From NCBI RefSeq assembly GCF_022179345.1, contig NZ_BPQR01000010.1, positions 1-64,000 of the forward strand: a DNA stretch of 64,000 nucleotides, written 5' to 3'. Positions 8,609 through 17,277 of the stretch are shown piece by piece. Made by a program: the position numbers and the translations under genes. Origin of the DNA: Methylobacterium jeotgali (lineage in GTDB: Bacteria > Pseudomonadota > Alphaproteobacteria > Rhizobiales > Beijerinckiaceae). Under the pieces are notes generated by a model. The model was given only the letters and a program-made list of their open reading frames with translations, was not told the DNA's origin and did not search any database. Position 1 is the first letter of the stretch. Each line of letters opens with the position of its first letter.

Positions 8609-11194
8609 ATGACGGTGCAGGATCCGACGAATCTGGTCAGGCGGTTCAAGCTCGCCGCTCTCGCGGGCGTCTCGATGGCTGCGATGAGCGGTGCCGGCTC
8701 GGCCCGCGAGGGCGGCCGCCTGCCGCCTCCCGTCGCCGAGAGGATCAGCATCGTGCCGATCTCGGCCGGCGCCGCCTCCCCCATCCTCGACGCCGGCGCG
8801 GCGCGGTCGCGTATCTCGATCCCGCCCGGGCCGCTCGAGCCGGCGCTGACGGCCCTCGCCCGGCAGATGCAGCTCAAGCTCGCCTACAACACCACGCTGA
8901 CCGAGAACCTGGTTACGCCGGGGGCGGAGGGCGCGTATCTGCCGCTGGAGGCGCTCGCCAGGGTGCTCGAAGGCACCGGGCTGGTCTACCGGGCGGCCGG
9001 GGCGTCCACGATCACACTGGTCAATCCGCGCTACGTCCAGCTCGGCGCGTCCACGGCCGCTCCGAGCGGCGTTCTGCTCGACGAGCTGTCCGTCGAGGGC
9101 CGGCGCGAGGCCGCCGCCGGATTGCCGCCCCGGACCGGGACGGTCGGCCAGCCCCCGGTGCCCTACGCCGGCGGCCAGGTCGGCTCCGGCGCCCGGCTCG
9201 GCGTGCTCGGCAACCGAGACGTGTTCTCGACGCCGTTCAACGTCGCCGGCTACACCGAGAAGCTGATCCGCGACCAGCAGGCGCAGAGCCTGATCGACGT
9301 CGTCGAGAACGATCCGTCGGTGCGGCCTCTCGGCACGTTGAGCGACGCCTACGGCAGCGGATTCTTCATCCGCGGCTTTCCCGTCCTTTCGGCCGATGTC
9401 GGCTTCGACGGCCTGTTCGGGATCGTCGACTACCGGCGGCCCTTCGTATTCAACGCCGAGCGGGTGGAGGTGCTCAAGGGCCCGAGCACCGTGATCAACG
9501 GCGCCTCGCCGAACGGGAATGTCGGCGGCAGCATCAACATCATCCCCAAGCGCGCCTACGACGAGCCGCTGACGCGGATCACGCCGTTCTTCATCTCGCA
9601 CGGACAGTTCGGCACCGCCGTCGATGTCGGCCGCCGCTTCGGCGAGCAGAAGGAGTGGGGCATCCGCGCCAACGGCGTCTTCCAGAAGGGCGAGACGGCC
9701 ATCGACAAGGAGCGGCTTCAGCTCGGCTTCGGCTCCCTGGCCGTCGACTATCGCGGCAGCCGCTTCCGAATGTCGGCCGACCTCGCCTACCAGGATCTCG
9801 ACTACAGCCGGAACCGGGGCTTCCTGCTCGTCTTCCCCGGCGTCGACATCCCGCGGGCGCCGAAGCTGTCGACCAACCTCGAGCAGCGCGGGCAGTTCAC
9901 GCGGGACCATTCGCTGCTCGGCGCCACCCGCCTCGAGTACGACCTGACCGACAACACCACCGTCTACGCGGCCTTCGGAGCCAACGCCTACCACGGCGAC
10001 GCCTATACGGACTTCAAGTATCTCGTCGCGCCGGACGGAACGTTCTCCAACACCTTCGTCCGGCAGCGGTTCGATACCTTGAGCTACACGGCCGAGACGG
10101 GCGTACGCTCGACCTTCGACACCGGACCGGTCCGGCATACCGTCTCGCTCGCGGCGACCGGGTACTGGACGACCCAGACCTTCCCGGTCGCAGTCCAGTT
10201 CCTCCCGAGCCCCGGCCTCTCGAACCTCTACAACCCCGCGGTCGTGCCGGCGCCGGGCTTCACGGACATCAACATCGGGGACGCCCGCTACTCCTCGCAG
10301 GTGAATCGCAGCATCGCCTTCGCCGATACGATCTCGTCCCTCGACGATCGCGTGCAGCTGACGGTCGGCGGCCGCGTCCAGCAATTCAATGGAAAGTACC
10401 TCGATTACACGCCGGGCAGCCCGAATTTCGGGTTGCCGACCTCGAGCTACGACAAGTCCCACGTGTCACCGGCCGTCGCGTTCCTGGTCAAGCCGACGGA
10501 GCGTCTGTCCCTCTACGGCAACTACGTCGAGGCGCTGATCGCGCCGCCGACCTCGCCGGTCCCCTTCAGCGCGGCGCTCTCGCCCATCGTCGGCGATCAG
10601 AAGGAGGTCGGCCTCAAGTACGATTTCGGGCCCGTGGGCACGAGCCTCTCCTTTTTCGAGATCAGCCGGCCCAACGGCGTGCTGAACCCGGTGACGCTAG
10701 CCTTCAGCAACGACGGCCTCCAGCGCAATCGCGGCATCGAGCTCAACGTGTTCGGCGAGCCCGCACCGGGCTTCCGCCTGCTCGGCGGCGTCACCTTCCT
10801 GGACGGGCGGCTCGTGAGGACGGTCGCGACGGCCGCCAACCCGAACGCGTACGACGGGAACGTCGCGCCGGGCGTGCCCGACGTGCAGCTGAACCTCTAC
10901 GGCGAGTACGATCTGCCGCCGTGGCTGCTTCCGGGGCTGACGGCGACGGGGCGGGTCATCTATACCGCCAAGCAGTTCTACGATCAGGCCAACACGCAAT
11001 CCATCCCGGACTGGACGCGCGTCGATGCCGGGCTGCGCTACACGTTCCTCGGCTCGTGGGGGAAGCCCGTGACGCTGCGCGCCAACGTCGTGAACCTCCT
11101 CAACGCGCGGTACTGGAACTCGACGGCCTATTCCGGGCTCCTGTCGCTCGGAACGCCGCGGACCTATCAACTCTCGGCGCAGCTCGATTTCTGA
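8609..11194 (+). CDS. TonB-dependent ferric-siderophore receptor with STN signalling domain
   Basis: An 861-residue receptor. After an export signal (MAAMSGAGSARE) comes an STN domain (about residues 68-140; ISIPPGPLEPALTALARQMQ), then a linker, a plug (NVAGYTEKLIRDQQAQSLIDV, FFIRGFP, FNAERVEVLKGPSTVING) and a barrel ending in LSAQLDF. The STN domain lets it signal through FecR to the FecI-type sigma encoded immediately upstream. ATG 8609 gives a full signal peptide. The ferric-siderophore class is clear; the particular siderophore cannot be told. Confidence 0.9.
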   Translation: MTVQDPTNLVRRFKLAALAGVSMAAMSGAGSAREGGRLPPPVAERISIVPISAGAASPILDAGAARSRISIPPGPLEPALTALARQMQLKLAYNTTLTENLVTPGAEGAYLPLEALARVLEGTGLVYRAAGASTITLVNPRYVQLGASTAAPSGVLLDELSVEGRREAAAGLPPRTGTVGQPPVPYAGGQVGSGARLGVLGNRDVFSTPFNVAGYTEKLIRDQQAQSLIDVVENDPSVRPLGTLSDAYGSGFFIRGFPVLSADVGFDGLFGIVDYRRPFVFNAERVEVLKGPSTVINGASPNGNVGGSINIIPKRAYDEPLTRITPFFISHGQFGTAVDVGRRFGEQKEWGIRANGVFQKGETAIDKERLQLGFGSLAVDYRGSRFRMSADLAYQDLDYSRNRGFLLVFPGVDIPRAPKLSTNLEQRGQFTRDHSLLGATRLEYDLTDNTTVYAAFGANAYHGDAYTDFKYLVAPDGTFSNTFVRQRFDTLSYTAETGVRSTFDTGPVRHTVSLAATGYWTTQTFPVAVQFLPSPGLSNLYNPAVVPAPGFTDINIGDARYSSQVNRSIAFADTISSLDDRVQLTVGGRVQQFNGKYLDYTPGSPNFGLPTSSYDKSHVSPAVAFLVKPTERLSLYGNYVEALIAPPTSPVPFSAALSPIVGDQKEVGLKYDFGPVGTSLSFFEISRPNGVLNPVTLAFSNDGLQRNRGIELNVFGEPAPGFRLLGGVTFLDGRLVRTVATAANPNAYDGNVAPGVPDVQLNLYGEYDLPPWLLPGLTATGRVIYTAKQFYDQANTQSIPDWTRVDAGLRYTFLGSWGKPVTLRANVVNLLNARYWNSTAYSGLLSLGTPRTYQLSAQLDF

Positions 11195-11246
11195 GCCGGG
11201 TGTCCCCGCCCCTCGACAGGGCCGCCGAAGCGACGGAGTGATGTCC

Positions 11247-12413
11247 ATGACGGCCGAGGCCCCACGGCTGCGCGCCTTCCGGATCTGGTCCGCGGTGCAT
11301 ACCTGGACGAGCCTGATCAGCATGGTGTTCCTGCTGATGCTCTGCCTGACCGGCCTGCCGCTGATCTTCCACCACGAGATCGACCACCTGCTCGGCTACG
11401 AGCCGGCGGTGCCCGAGATGCCGGCCGGCACGCCGTTCCTGCCGCTCGACCGTCTGGTGGAGGCGGCCAAGGCTCGGAAGCCGGGGCAGGTCGTGCAGTT
11501 CGCCTTCTTCGAGAAGGACGAGCCCGACACCGTCCTGATCGGGCTGGCCTCCGACCTGCGAAAGGTGCCCGGCGACAGCTTCGTCGGTCTCGACCGCAGG
11601 ACGGGCGCCGCGCTGATCGAGACGGCGCCGGGGGCCGGTCCCATGGGCTTCCTGCTGAAGCTTCACGCCGACATGTTCCTGGGCCTCGGCGGCAAGCTGT
11701 TCCTCGGCGTGATGGGGCTGCTCTTCGTCGTCGCGGTGATCTCCGGCGTCGTTCTCTACGGGCCGTTCATGAAGAAGCTCGACTTCGGCACCGTGCGACG
11801 GACGCGCAGCAGGCGGATCAGATGGCTGGACTGGCACAACCTGATCGGCGCCGCGACGATCGTCTGGGCCCTGATCGTCGGTGCCACGGGCACCATCAAT
11901 ACCTGGGCCGATCTCATGCTCAAGCTCTGGCAGTTCGGCCAGCTGGCCGAGATGACCGCCCCCTATCGCGACGTGCCCCGGCCCGAGACGCTGGTCTCCC
12001 TCGACATCGCGGTTGCGACAGCGCAGGCGGCGGCGCCGGACATGCGGGTGCAGCTCGTCGCCTTCCCCGGCACGGCGTTCTCGAGCGGCAACCATTACGC
12101 GGTGTTCATGGCCGGCAACACACCCCTGACCTCGCGGCTCCTCAAGCCTGCGCTCGTCGACGCCGGCACGGGCACGCTCACGGACATGCGCGCCATGCCC
12201 TGGTACGTGCAGGCCCTGTTCCTCTCTCAGCCGCTCCACTTCGGCGACTATGGCGGGATGCCGCTGAAGATCGTGTGGGCCCTTCTCGACGTGGCGACGA
12301 TCGTCGTGCTCGGCAGCGGCCTCTATCTCTGGGTCGTCCGCAAGCGTTCGTCGGTGCCGCGCCTCGCCCTTGGTCCGAAGGGCTCGCGCGCGGCGGCGGA
12401 GCCGGCGGAATGA
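11247..12413 (+). CDS. PepSY-associated transmembrane protein (siderophore reductase-like)
   Basis: An inner-membrane protein of about 388 residues with the PepSY_TM pattern: an N-terminal helix after RAFRIWSAVHTWTSLISMVF, a periplasmic PepSY region, a helix pair GLLFVVAVISGVVLYGP with DWHNLIGAATIVWALIVGATG, and a last helix before the basic tail RKRSSVPR. Conserved histidines (H16-type HTW, HHEID, DWHN) suggest haem or metal binding. GGAG at 11235-11238 fits ATG 11247 best; 11238 or 11241 are alternatives. Such genes follow siderophore receptors and are thought to help iron release. Confidence 0.85.
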   Translation: MTAEAPRLRAFRIWSAVHTWTSLISMVFLLMLCLTGLPLIFHHEIDHLLGYEPAVPEMPAGTPFLPLDRLVEAAKARKPGQVVQFAFFEKDEPDTVLIGLASDLRKVPGDSFVGLDRRTGAALIETAPGAGPMGFLLKLHADMFLGLGGKLFLGVMGLLFVVAVISGVVLYGPFMKKLDFGTVRRTRSRRIRWLDWHNLIGAATIVWALIVGATGTINTWADLMLKLWQFGQLAEMTAPYRDVPRPETLVSLDIAVATAQAAAPDMRVQLVAFPGTAFSSGNHYAVFMAGNTPLTSRLLKPALVDAGTGTLTDMRAMPWYVQALFLSQPLHFGDYGGMPLKIVWALLDVATIVVLGSGLYLWVVRKRSSVPRLALGPKGSRAAAEPAE

Positions 12414-12604
12414 GCGGCCGCAACGGAGACGCACGCCGCATCTGGACGGCGCCGGTCACGATCAACGCGGCCGCTCTGGTCAGCCTGATCGGCGCGCTGG
12501 TTGCCGAAGGGGTCTGGGATGGTCTTGCCGCGCTCGTCCTCTTGGGAGCTCTGGCCTACGCGGTGACGCTGGGGCTGCGGTCGGCGCCACGCGGGAAGCC
12601 GTAG
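12410..12604 (+). CDS. Small membrane protein of the siderophore operon
   Basis: A 64-residue protein with two predicted membrane segments (TINAAALVSLIGALVAEGVW and LAALVLLGALAYAVTLGL). Its ATG overlaps the stop of the PepSY gene (ATGA), so it is the last gene of the fecI-type operon. Small two-helix proteins are common after PepSY_TM genes in alphaproteobacteria; the function is unknown. Confidence 0.7.
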   Translation: MSGRNGDARRIWTAPVTINAAALVSLIGALVAEGVWDGLAALVLLGALAYAVTLGLRSAPRGKP

Positions 12605-12642
12605 ACGAGGTCGTGGTTGCCGCTGCCGGTGACGCTCCGTCG

Positions 12643-12941
12643 TCAAACCTGATCCGGTCGATCGCGGTGGCGAGTCAGGGAGAGCCGGATGCCGAAGGGC
12701 CCGAGGCCGATCGTCTGGATCGGCGTGGCGATGCCGCGGGCGAAGAGGTCGGCGTCGATGAGGAAGGCGATCTGGTCCCACGGCGAATTCAACGCCCCGG
12801 CGATGATGAGCGGCCCGGCAATGACGTTGGCGTCCATGACGAGCACGTGCTGGAGGCCGGGCACGAACTGGCGCGGGCCGGCAGGACCGCGTCGACCTCG
12901 TCCCGCGGCGGGGCCCCGTCGGGCGCATCGAAACCCTGCAT
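12643..12941 (-). pseudogene. Truncated, frameshifted NCS2 uracil/xanthine permease
   Basis: On the minus strand the segment 12864 to 12643 reads GLQHVLVMDANVIAGPLIIA and then QIAFLIDADLFARGIATPIQ and TIGLGPFGIRL. This is the N-terminal membrane part of nucleobase:cation symporter-2 proteins. The natural start region (from ATG 12941, with DEVDAVLPAR) lies in a different frame, so a frameshift separates them, and nothing after the second helix remains of a family normally about 450 residues long. It is a relic between two intact operons. Confidence 0.75.
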
Positions 12942-12982
12942 CGCCGTCTCGCTCGTGGGTAGCGGAAGACGGGGGACGGCGC

Positions 12983-13588
12983 TCAGCGGATCGCGAGATG
13001 CGGCCTGATGATCGTGAGCATCCGCTCGGCCGAGGTGCCGGGCGGGAAGAAGCCGAGATACCCGCCCGCCCGGTCCATCAGGTAGATGAAGGCCGAGTGG
13101 TCGATGGTGTCGCCCTCCGGGCGCGCGATCCGCTCATGGAAGACCCGGTAGGCGTCCGCCGCCCGCTCCATCGCCGCGCGGTCGCCCGTCAGGCCGATCA
13201 GGCGCGGGTGGAAGTTCGGCAGGTACTCCCGGAGATGCTCCGGCGTGTCCCGCTCCGGATCGAGGGTGACGAAGAGCGGCTGGATCGCCTCGCCCTCCGA
13301 GCCCAGGATCGTCAGGGCGCGGGCGATCTCCATGAGGTCCGTGGGACACACGTCCGGACAGTGGGTGTAGCCGAAATAGACGATCAGGAGCCGGCCGCGG
13401 AAATCGGTCTCCGTCCGGAGGCGGCCGTCGTGGTCGGTGAGCGCGAAGGGGCCGCCCACCGGCTCGCGGTTCCACATCAGAACATCCATCAGCTCGGCGG
13501 CCGAGCGGCGGCTGCCCTCCGCCGAAGCGCCGGGCAGGGAGCCGAGGAGCAGCGCGAGAGCGACGGCGAATCGGATCCGGCTACGCAC
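12983..13588 (-). CDS. SCO1/SenC/PrrC-family copper chaperone
   Basis: A 201-residue thioredoxin-fold protein with an N-terminal signal (FAVALALLLGSLPGASAEG). The copper-binding motif CPDVCP lies at about residues 77-82 (YFGYTHCPDVCPTDLMEI), with FVTLDPERDTPEHLREYLP after it and the distal histidine in TIDHSAFIYLMDR. SCO proteins deliver copper to, or reduce, the CuA site of cytochrome oxidase; in bacteria some act as thiol-disulfide reductases. Its start overlaps by 8 bp the end of the upstream metallohydrolase gene, so the two are co-transcribed. Confidence 0.9.
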   Translation of the reverse strand: MRSRIRFAVALALLLGSLPGASAEGSRRSAAELMDVLMWNREPVGGPFALTDHDGRLRTETDFRGRLLIVYFGYTHCPDVCPTDLMEIARALTILGSEGEAIQPLFVTLDPERDTPEHLREYLPNFHPRLIGLTGDRAAMERAADAYRVFHERIARPEGDTIDHSAFIYLMDRAGGYLGFFPPGTSAERMLTIIRPHLAIR

Positions 13589-14699
13589 CGAAGGTGAGCC
13601 GGCTGCCCGTCGTCGGCACGATGACGTTGTCCGGCAGCTGCGCCTGCGCCTCCAGGGCGAAGTTGAGGCCGCTGCAATGCATCGGGATCACCACGTCGGG
13701 CTTCAGCTTGCCGATCTCGGCGACGATCTCCTTGAGGTAGTCCTTCGGTGCCGGCCCGAGATGGAAGCCGCCGACGATGGCGTGGACCCGCTCGATGCCC
13801 GACACCGCTTGCGCCTGCCGCACCGAGTTCACGATGCCGACATGCCCGCAGGAGCTGATGACCACGAGCCCCTTGTCCTTGATGTTGAAGCAGGTGGCAT
13901 GCTCGTGGACGTGCTCGTCGGGCACGATCTTTCCCTGGAGCTCGGCCGCCGTGTAGTGGGTCGCGTCGCAGCCGAGACCGTCCTTGATGCCGCGCTCGAC
14001 GAAGGTGTTGGGCAGGATGCGCTCGATCGAGGACCGCTTGATGTGCCCCGTGGTGAAGGCGTGGCCGGCGACCACCGTCGGCGTCTCGCAGAGCACCGTG
14101 GTGATGCGCCGCGCGGCGAGCTCCCGCCGGTCGAGCTGGCCGAAATCCGTGAACTGGCCCTGCACGCCGCTCGGGGAGAGGCGGTGGCAGAAATTATCCT
14201 CGCCCCCGGCATAGAGCTTCAGGTCCGGCGCGAGCGCGTCGCGGTAGCGGTCGAGGAAGCCGGTGAGGCCGCCGTAATGGTCGTGGTGGCCGTGGCTGAC
14301 GACGAGCGCGTCGACCTTGCTCGGATCGACCTTCAGGATCTCGATGTTGTTGAGGAGCGCCTCGGGGCTGTAGCCGAAGTCGAGCAGGATGGTGCGCGCC
14401 TCCTCCGCCCGGCGTGTCTCGGCGAAGAGCGAGAGGCCCCACTGGTTGTGCAGCACCTTGCGGTAGTCGGCGCCCCGGCCGCTGCCCGGTGGCTGGTGGA
14501 GCACGCCCTGGACGGTGGCGGGCTTCAGGAACTGGTCGTGGGCCGAGTCGATCAGCACCCGGAGCGAGAGCCTGTCGACCGTCGGCACCTCGATCGGCGC
14601 GGCGCTGGCGATTTCTACACAGGAGAACCCGGCGAGCGCCCCCGCGGCGAGACCCGAGGACAGTTTCAGAAAGCCGCGCCTGTCGACGGTGCCGATCAT
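13581..14699 (-). CDS. Tat-exported MBL-fold metallo-hydrolase
   Basis: A 372-residue protein beginning MIGTVDRRGFLKLSSGLAAG, a twin-arginine signal followed by a hydrophobic stretch. The metallo-beta-lactamase motif is SHGHHDHYGG (about residues 157-166), with further metal ligands at GHAFTTGHI and VISSCGHVGIVN. The spacing resembles the dihydropteroate-synthase-like MBL group related to methanopterin precursor enzymes. The frame remains open upstream of 14699 but loses the Tat signal as N-terminus. It shares an operon with the SCO protein; the substrate is unknown. Confidence 0.85.
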   Translation of the reverse strand: MIGTVDRRGFLKLSSGLAAGALAGFSCVEIASAAPIEVPTVDRLSLRVLIDSAHDQFLKPATVQGVLHQPPGSGRGADYRKVLHNQWGLSLFAETRRAEEARTILLDFGYSPEALLNNIEILKVDPSKVDALVVSHGHHDHYGGLTGFLDRYRDALAPDLKLYAGGEDNFCHRLSPSGVQGQFTDFGQLDRRELAARRITTVLCETPTVVAGHAFTTGHIKRSSIERILPNTFVERGIKDGLGCDATHYTAAELQGKIVPDEHVHEHATCFNIKDKGLVVISSCGHVGIVNSVRQAQAVSGIERVHAIVGGFHLGPAPKDYLKEIVAEIGKLKPDVVIPMHCSGLNFALEAQAQLPDNVIVPTTGSRLTFGA

Positions 14700-15085
14700 G
14701 TCTACGCGTCTCCGTTCGAATACCGTATAATGAAGATATAGCCGAGTTTCCCGAGAACGATCTCGTTTCTTTGCCGCCCCCGCGACAAGGCCGTTCGCCC
14801 GTCCGCCACGCTGCGAGAAGGGTCTTGCTGTTTCAATTCCGAGGGCGCGGCGATTCAGAAGCCGACCACGCTGTACGCGACGTCCGCTCCGAGAAGGGGC
14901 GAAGGCCTCGCTGATCGCACATCGTGGGCTGTTCTGTGCGGTCTCACGGGACCAGAGACGCAAGCCGTCCGACGCCGCGGCTAAGCGACGGATATAGCTA
15001 ACGCGATAAGGACGAGACGGCAGCGGCTTCGACTAAGCCCCGGCAAAGTCAACGCTTTCTGCGCCGAACCGAACGTCGAAGAAAT
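14700..15085. other. Intergenic region left of the island
   Basis: No gene is supported in this stretch. It separates the leftward metallohydrolase operon from the integration site at 15097. The A+T-richer sequence around 14720-14740 is the likely promoter zone of the leftward gene. From about 15080 the sequence becomes the inverted-repeat core of the attachment site. Confidence 0.5.
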
Positions 15086-15096
15086 CACCAGGAAAA

Positions 15097-15115
15097 CCTG
15101 GTGGAGCTGAGGGGA
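15097..15115 (-). repeat. Left attachment-site repeat, tRNA/tmRNA 3' end
   Basis: Read on the minus strand this is TCCCCTCAGCTCCACCAGG: a T-arm strand, an acceptor strand CAGCTCC, a discriminator A and CCA. The CAGCTCCACCA ending is what tmRNA (ssrA) genes typically have, so ssrA is the likely target. No RNA body lies next to it, so this is a displaced 3' fragment. On the plus strand the hairpin CACCAGG-AAAA-CCTGGTG (15086-15103) overlaps it and may be the integrase core site. Confidence 0.7.
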
Positions 15116-15190
15116 TTCCCTTTTTCATCCCGCCCAAACCCTTGTTGCCAAAGAACTTCGATCCCGTTCAAGGGGTTGCGGGGACCAGGG

Positions 15191-15224
15191 TGGGGTACCA
15201 GGTGGGGTGACAACGGGGGTGCCA
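15191..15224 (+). repeat. Three 12-bp iterons inside the left end
   Basis: TGGGGTACCA (15191), TGGGGTGACA (15203) and GGGGGTGCCA (15215) repeat with an exact 12-bp period; CGGGGACCAG at 15179 may be a fourth, weaker copy. The same three variants occur at 45820-45853, just inside the other end of the island. Position and spacing suggest arm-type binding sites for the integrase. They also overlap the promoter region of the integrase gene, so autoregulation is possible. Confidence 0.65.
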
Positions 15225-15236
15225 CCGAGGGTTAGA

Positions 15237-16667
15237 ATGGCCCGCAAGCCGACCGCCGACAGAACCCACCTCGAATTCCACCACGGGACCTACCGCGTCT
15301 CCGTCACCGTGCCGCCGAGCCTGCGCGCGCGCCTGGGCAAGACCAAGCTCAAGCGTCCGCTCCGCACCGACAGCCTCATCGCGGCCCGGGCCATGAGGCA
15401 CCGGGCGGTGGCCGAGCTGAAGCGGGTGATCGAGGACGCCCGCAACGGGGCGAACGGCGGCGCCTACCTGCGCGAGGCGGCCGAGCTCGCGCGGTACACG
15501 ACCCAGGCGACCTCGGACGAGGAGCTCGACGAGCTGGGCCAGGCCATCCGCGAGCGCATGGACGACATCATCGGGCCGGAGGTGGCGGTCGGCCACTCGG
15601 AGGAGGGGCCGGAGCCGGTGTTCGACGGCGCGCGGATCGCCCAGGCCGAGGTCTACCGGGAGGTGGCCTGGGGGCGTGCCACGCCGCTCGGGCTGCACCA
15701 CGCCGCCTACCTCGGCAAGCTGACGGTCAAGGACCGGACCAAGGCCGACGACGTGCGGGCCCTGGCCCTGCTCACCGAATGGTGCGCCCAGAAGGGCTAC
15801 CCGGCGACGCTTGAGGCCATCACCGACAAGCGGGCCTACCACTTCGCCGACGACCTGGGCGAGCTCACCGGCGGCCTGAGCCACGTCACCCAGAACAAGT
15901 ACCTCAGCCGGCTGAGCGGCTACTGGAAGTACCTGGTGAAGCGGACGCCCGTGGAGCGCAACGTCTTCTACGGCGTCAAGGTCGAGGGAGAGGCGACCCC
16001 GCACGAGGAACTGGAGCGCGCTTTCGAGGACGACGAGGTGCGCCGTCTCCTCGCCGGGCCGGCGACACAGCACATGAAGGACCTGATGGTGCTCGGCGCC
16101 CTCACGGGCGCGCGGCTGGACGCCATCGTCGACCTCAAGGTCAAGGACACCATCGACGGGGCGCTCACCTTCAAGGCCCAGAAGAAGGAGCCCGCCCCGC
16201 GGGACATCCCGATCCATCCAGGTCTCCGGGAGGTCCTGGCGCGGCGGACCGCCGGCAAGGCGCCGCAGGACGACGTGTTTCCCGAATGGCCGAAGCCGAG
16301 GAAGATCGGCTCTAAGCGCGAGCGCAGCTTCAAGGCCAGCAACCAGTTCACCGAGTACCGCAAGACCGTCGGCGTGAACCACGTGGTCGCCGGGCGGCGG
16401 CGCGCCCTCACCAATTTCCACTCCTTCCGGCGCTGGTTCATCACGAAGATGGAACGCGCCGGCGTGCCCGCCCCCCTGATCGCCGCCATCGTCGGTCACA
16501 AGCGCGAGGGCATCACCCTCGGTCGCTACAGCGATGGTCCCGACATGAGGGCCGCCCGCAAGGCCATCGCCAAGATCTCGCTGCCGCCACTGGATGCCGG
16601 GCCGATCCCCGAGGTGCGCACCCTCCGACCCGGTCGGCGTACCGCCAAGGCGGCATCGACGGAGTGA
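15237..16667 (+). CDS. Tyrosine recombinase/integrase of the island
   Basis: A 476-residue site-specific integrase. The N-terminal strand region (LEFHHGTYRVSVTVPPSLRA) resembles an arm-binding domain, and a SAM-like core-binding region lies at about residues 150-250. The catalytic part has ALTGARLDAIVDLK (first Arg), NFHSFRRWF (HxxR), IVGHKREGITLGRYS (His and Tyr). ATG 15237 follows GAGGG with proper spacing; an upstream GTG at 15207 lies within the iterons and is less likely. It should integrate and excise the element at the flanking repeat. Confidence 0.92.
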   Translation: MARKPTADRTHLEFHHGTYRVSVTVPPSLRARLGKTKLKRPLRTDSLIAARAMRHRAVAELKRVIEDARNGANGGAYLREAAELARYTTQATSDEELDELGQAIRERMDDIIGPEVAVGHSEEGPEPVFDGARIAQAEVYREVAWGRATPLGLHHAAYLGKLTVKDRTKADDVRALALLTEWCAQKGYPATLEAITDKRAYHFADDLGELTGGLSHVTQNKYLSRLSGYWKYLVKRTPVERNVFYGVKVEGEATPHEELERAFEDDEVRRLLAGPATQHMKDLMVLGALTGARLDAIVDLKVKDTIDGALTFKAQKKEPAPRDIPIHPGLREVLARRTAGKAPQDDVFPEWPKPRKIGSKRERSFKASNQFTEYRKTVGVNHVVAGRRRALTNFHSFRRWFITKMERAGVPAPLIAAIVGHKREGITLGRYSDGPDMRAARKAIAKISLPPLDAGPIPEVRTLRPGRRTAKAASTE

Positions 16668-16755
16668 GGACGCGAGGCGGTCGCGTGCAGGGGCGCGACC
16701 GCAAGGTGAAAACTCGGGGCCGCGGCGGCAACGGAGCGGGGTTGCGGCCCAGCGG

Positions 16756-16962
16756 CTACCCCTTGCCGAGCACCTTGTCGGCTTTCGCATCGACCTTCTT
16801 CCTGTCGGCCGGCGAGAGGTTGCCGGCCTTCTCCTGCTGGGCGGCGCGGGCTTTCGCGTTCCGGGCGTGGGCCTTGTCCTCGATGGGATACTTCCGCTCC
16901 TCCGGCAGGGCGAATTTGCTCTTGGACAGGTCCTCGCGTTCCTCGGTCTTGAGCTTCGACAT
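16756..16962 (-). CDS. Small conserved lysine-rich protein (DUF6582-like)
   Basis: A 68-residue, strongly charged protein with the stretch LPEERKYPIEDKAHARNAKA and the ending ADKVLGKG. Proteins of this pattern (FALP-x-x-R-K-Y-P-I-x-D-x-x-H-A-R-N-A-x-x-R) are found in many phages and proteobacterial mobile regions. I know of no assigned function. It runs opposite to the integrase. Confidence 0.7.
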   Translation of the reverse strand: MSKLKTEEREDLSKSKFALPEERKYPIEDKAHARNAKARAAQQEKAGNLSPADRKKVDAKADKVLGKG

Positions 16963-17277
16963 CGTGGCCTCCGGGTCTCCGGAAGGGGCAACGCCGCACC
17001 GGATGCAGTGGTGCCCGACTCGAAGGCAGCGAGTCCGCCTCGGACGGCTCCTTGCCCAAGATCACGGACGGGGCGCAGGTGGCGGGCTTCCTCACTCTGG
17101 GGTCGCTCTTGGCAATCATGGCGGTGGCCATCACCCGAGCATGTCATGCCACATTAGGCAGCCGCTCTTCCGCTTCCGGGAGCTGGTTGCGGCGGCCTAG
17201 TGGGCGCCACCGTAATTCAGCCTTAGATTGATTCGGCCGGTCTGGCGCGGTGGGCTGGCGTACCGGGGGCTAAGGCC
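16963..17277. other. Intergenic region, 315 bases
   Basis: Several overlapping open frames exist here only because the DNA is GC-rich; none has a convincing start or family pattern. The final 50 bases, with TTAGATTGATTCGG around 17223, are A+T-richer and could hold the promoter of the following gene. Confidence 0.4.

Noticed and set aside
15086-15130. Intact tRNA or tmRNA gene at the left repeat
   Set aside because: Only about 20 bases of the 3' end match; neighbouring sequence lacks a D arm, anticodon arm or matching acceptor strand.
15168-17147. Long minus-strand open frame (about 659 codons) opposite the first integrase
   Set aside because: It is the complement of a real gene in GC-rich DNA, shows no family pattern and crosses the small gene at 16756-16962. 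The plus-strand frame has all integrase catalytic residues.
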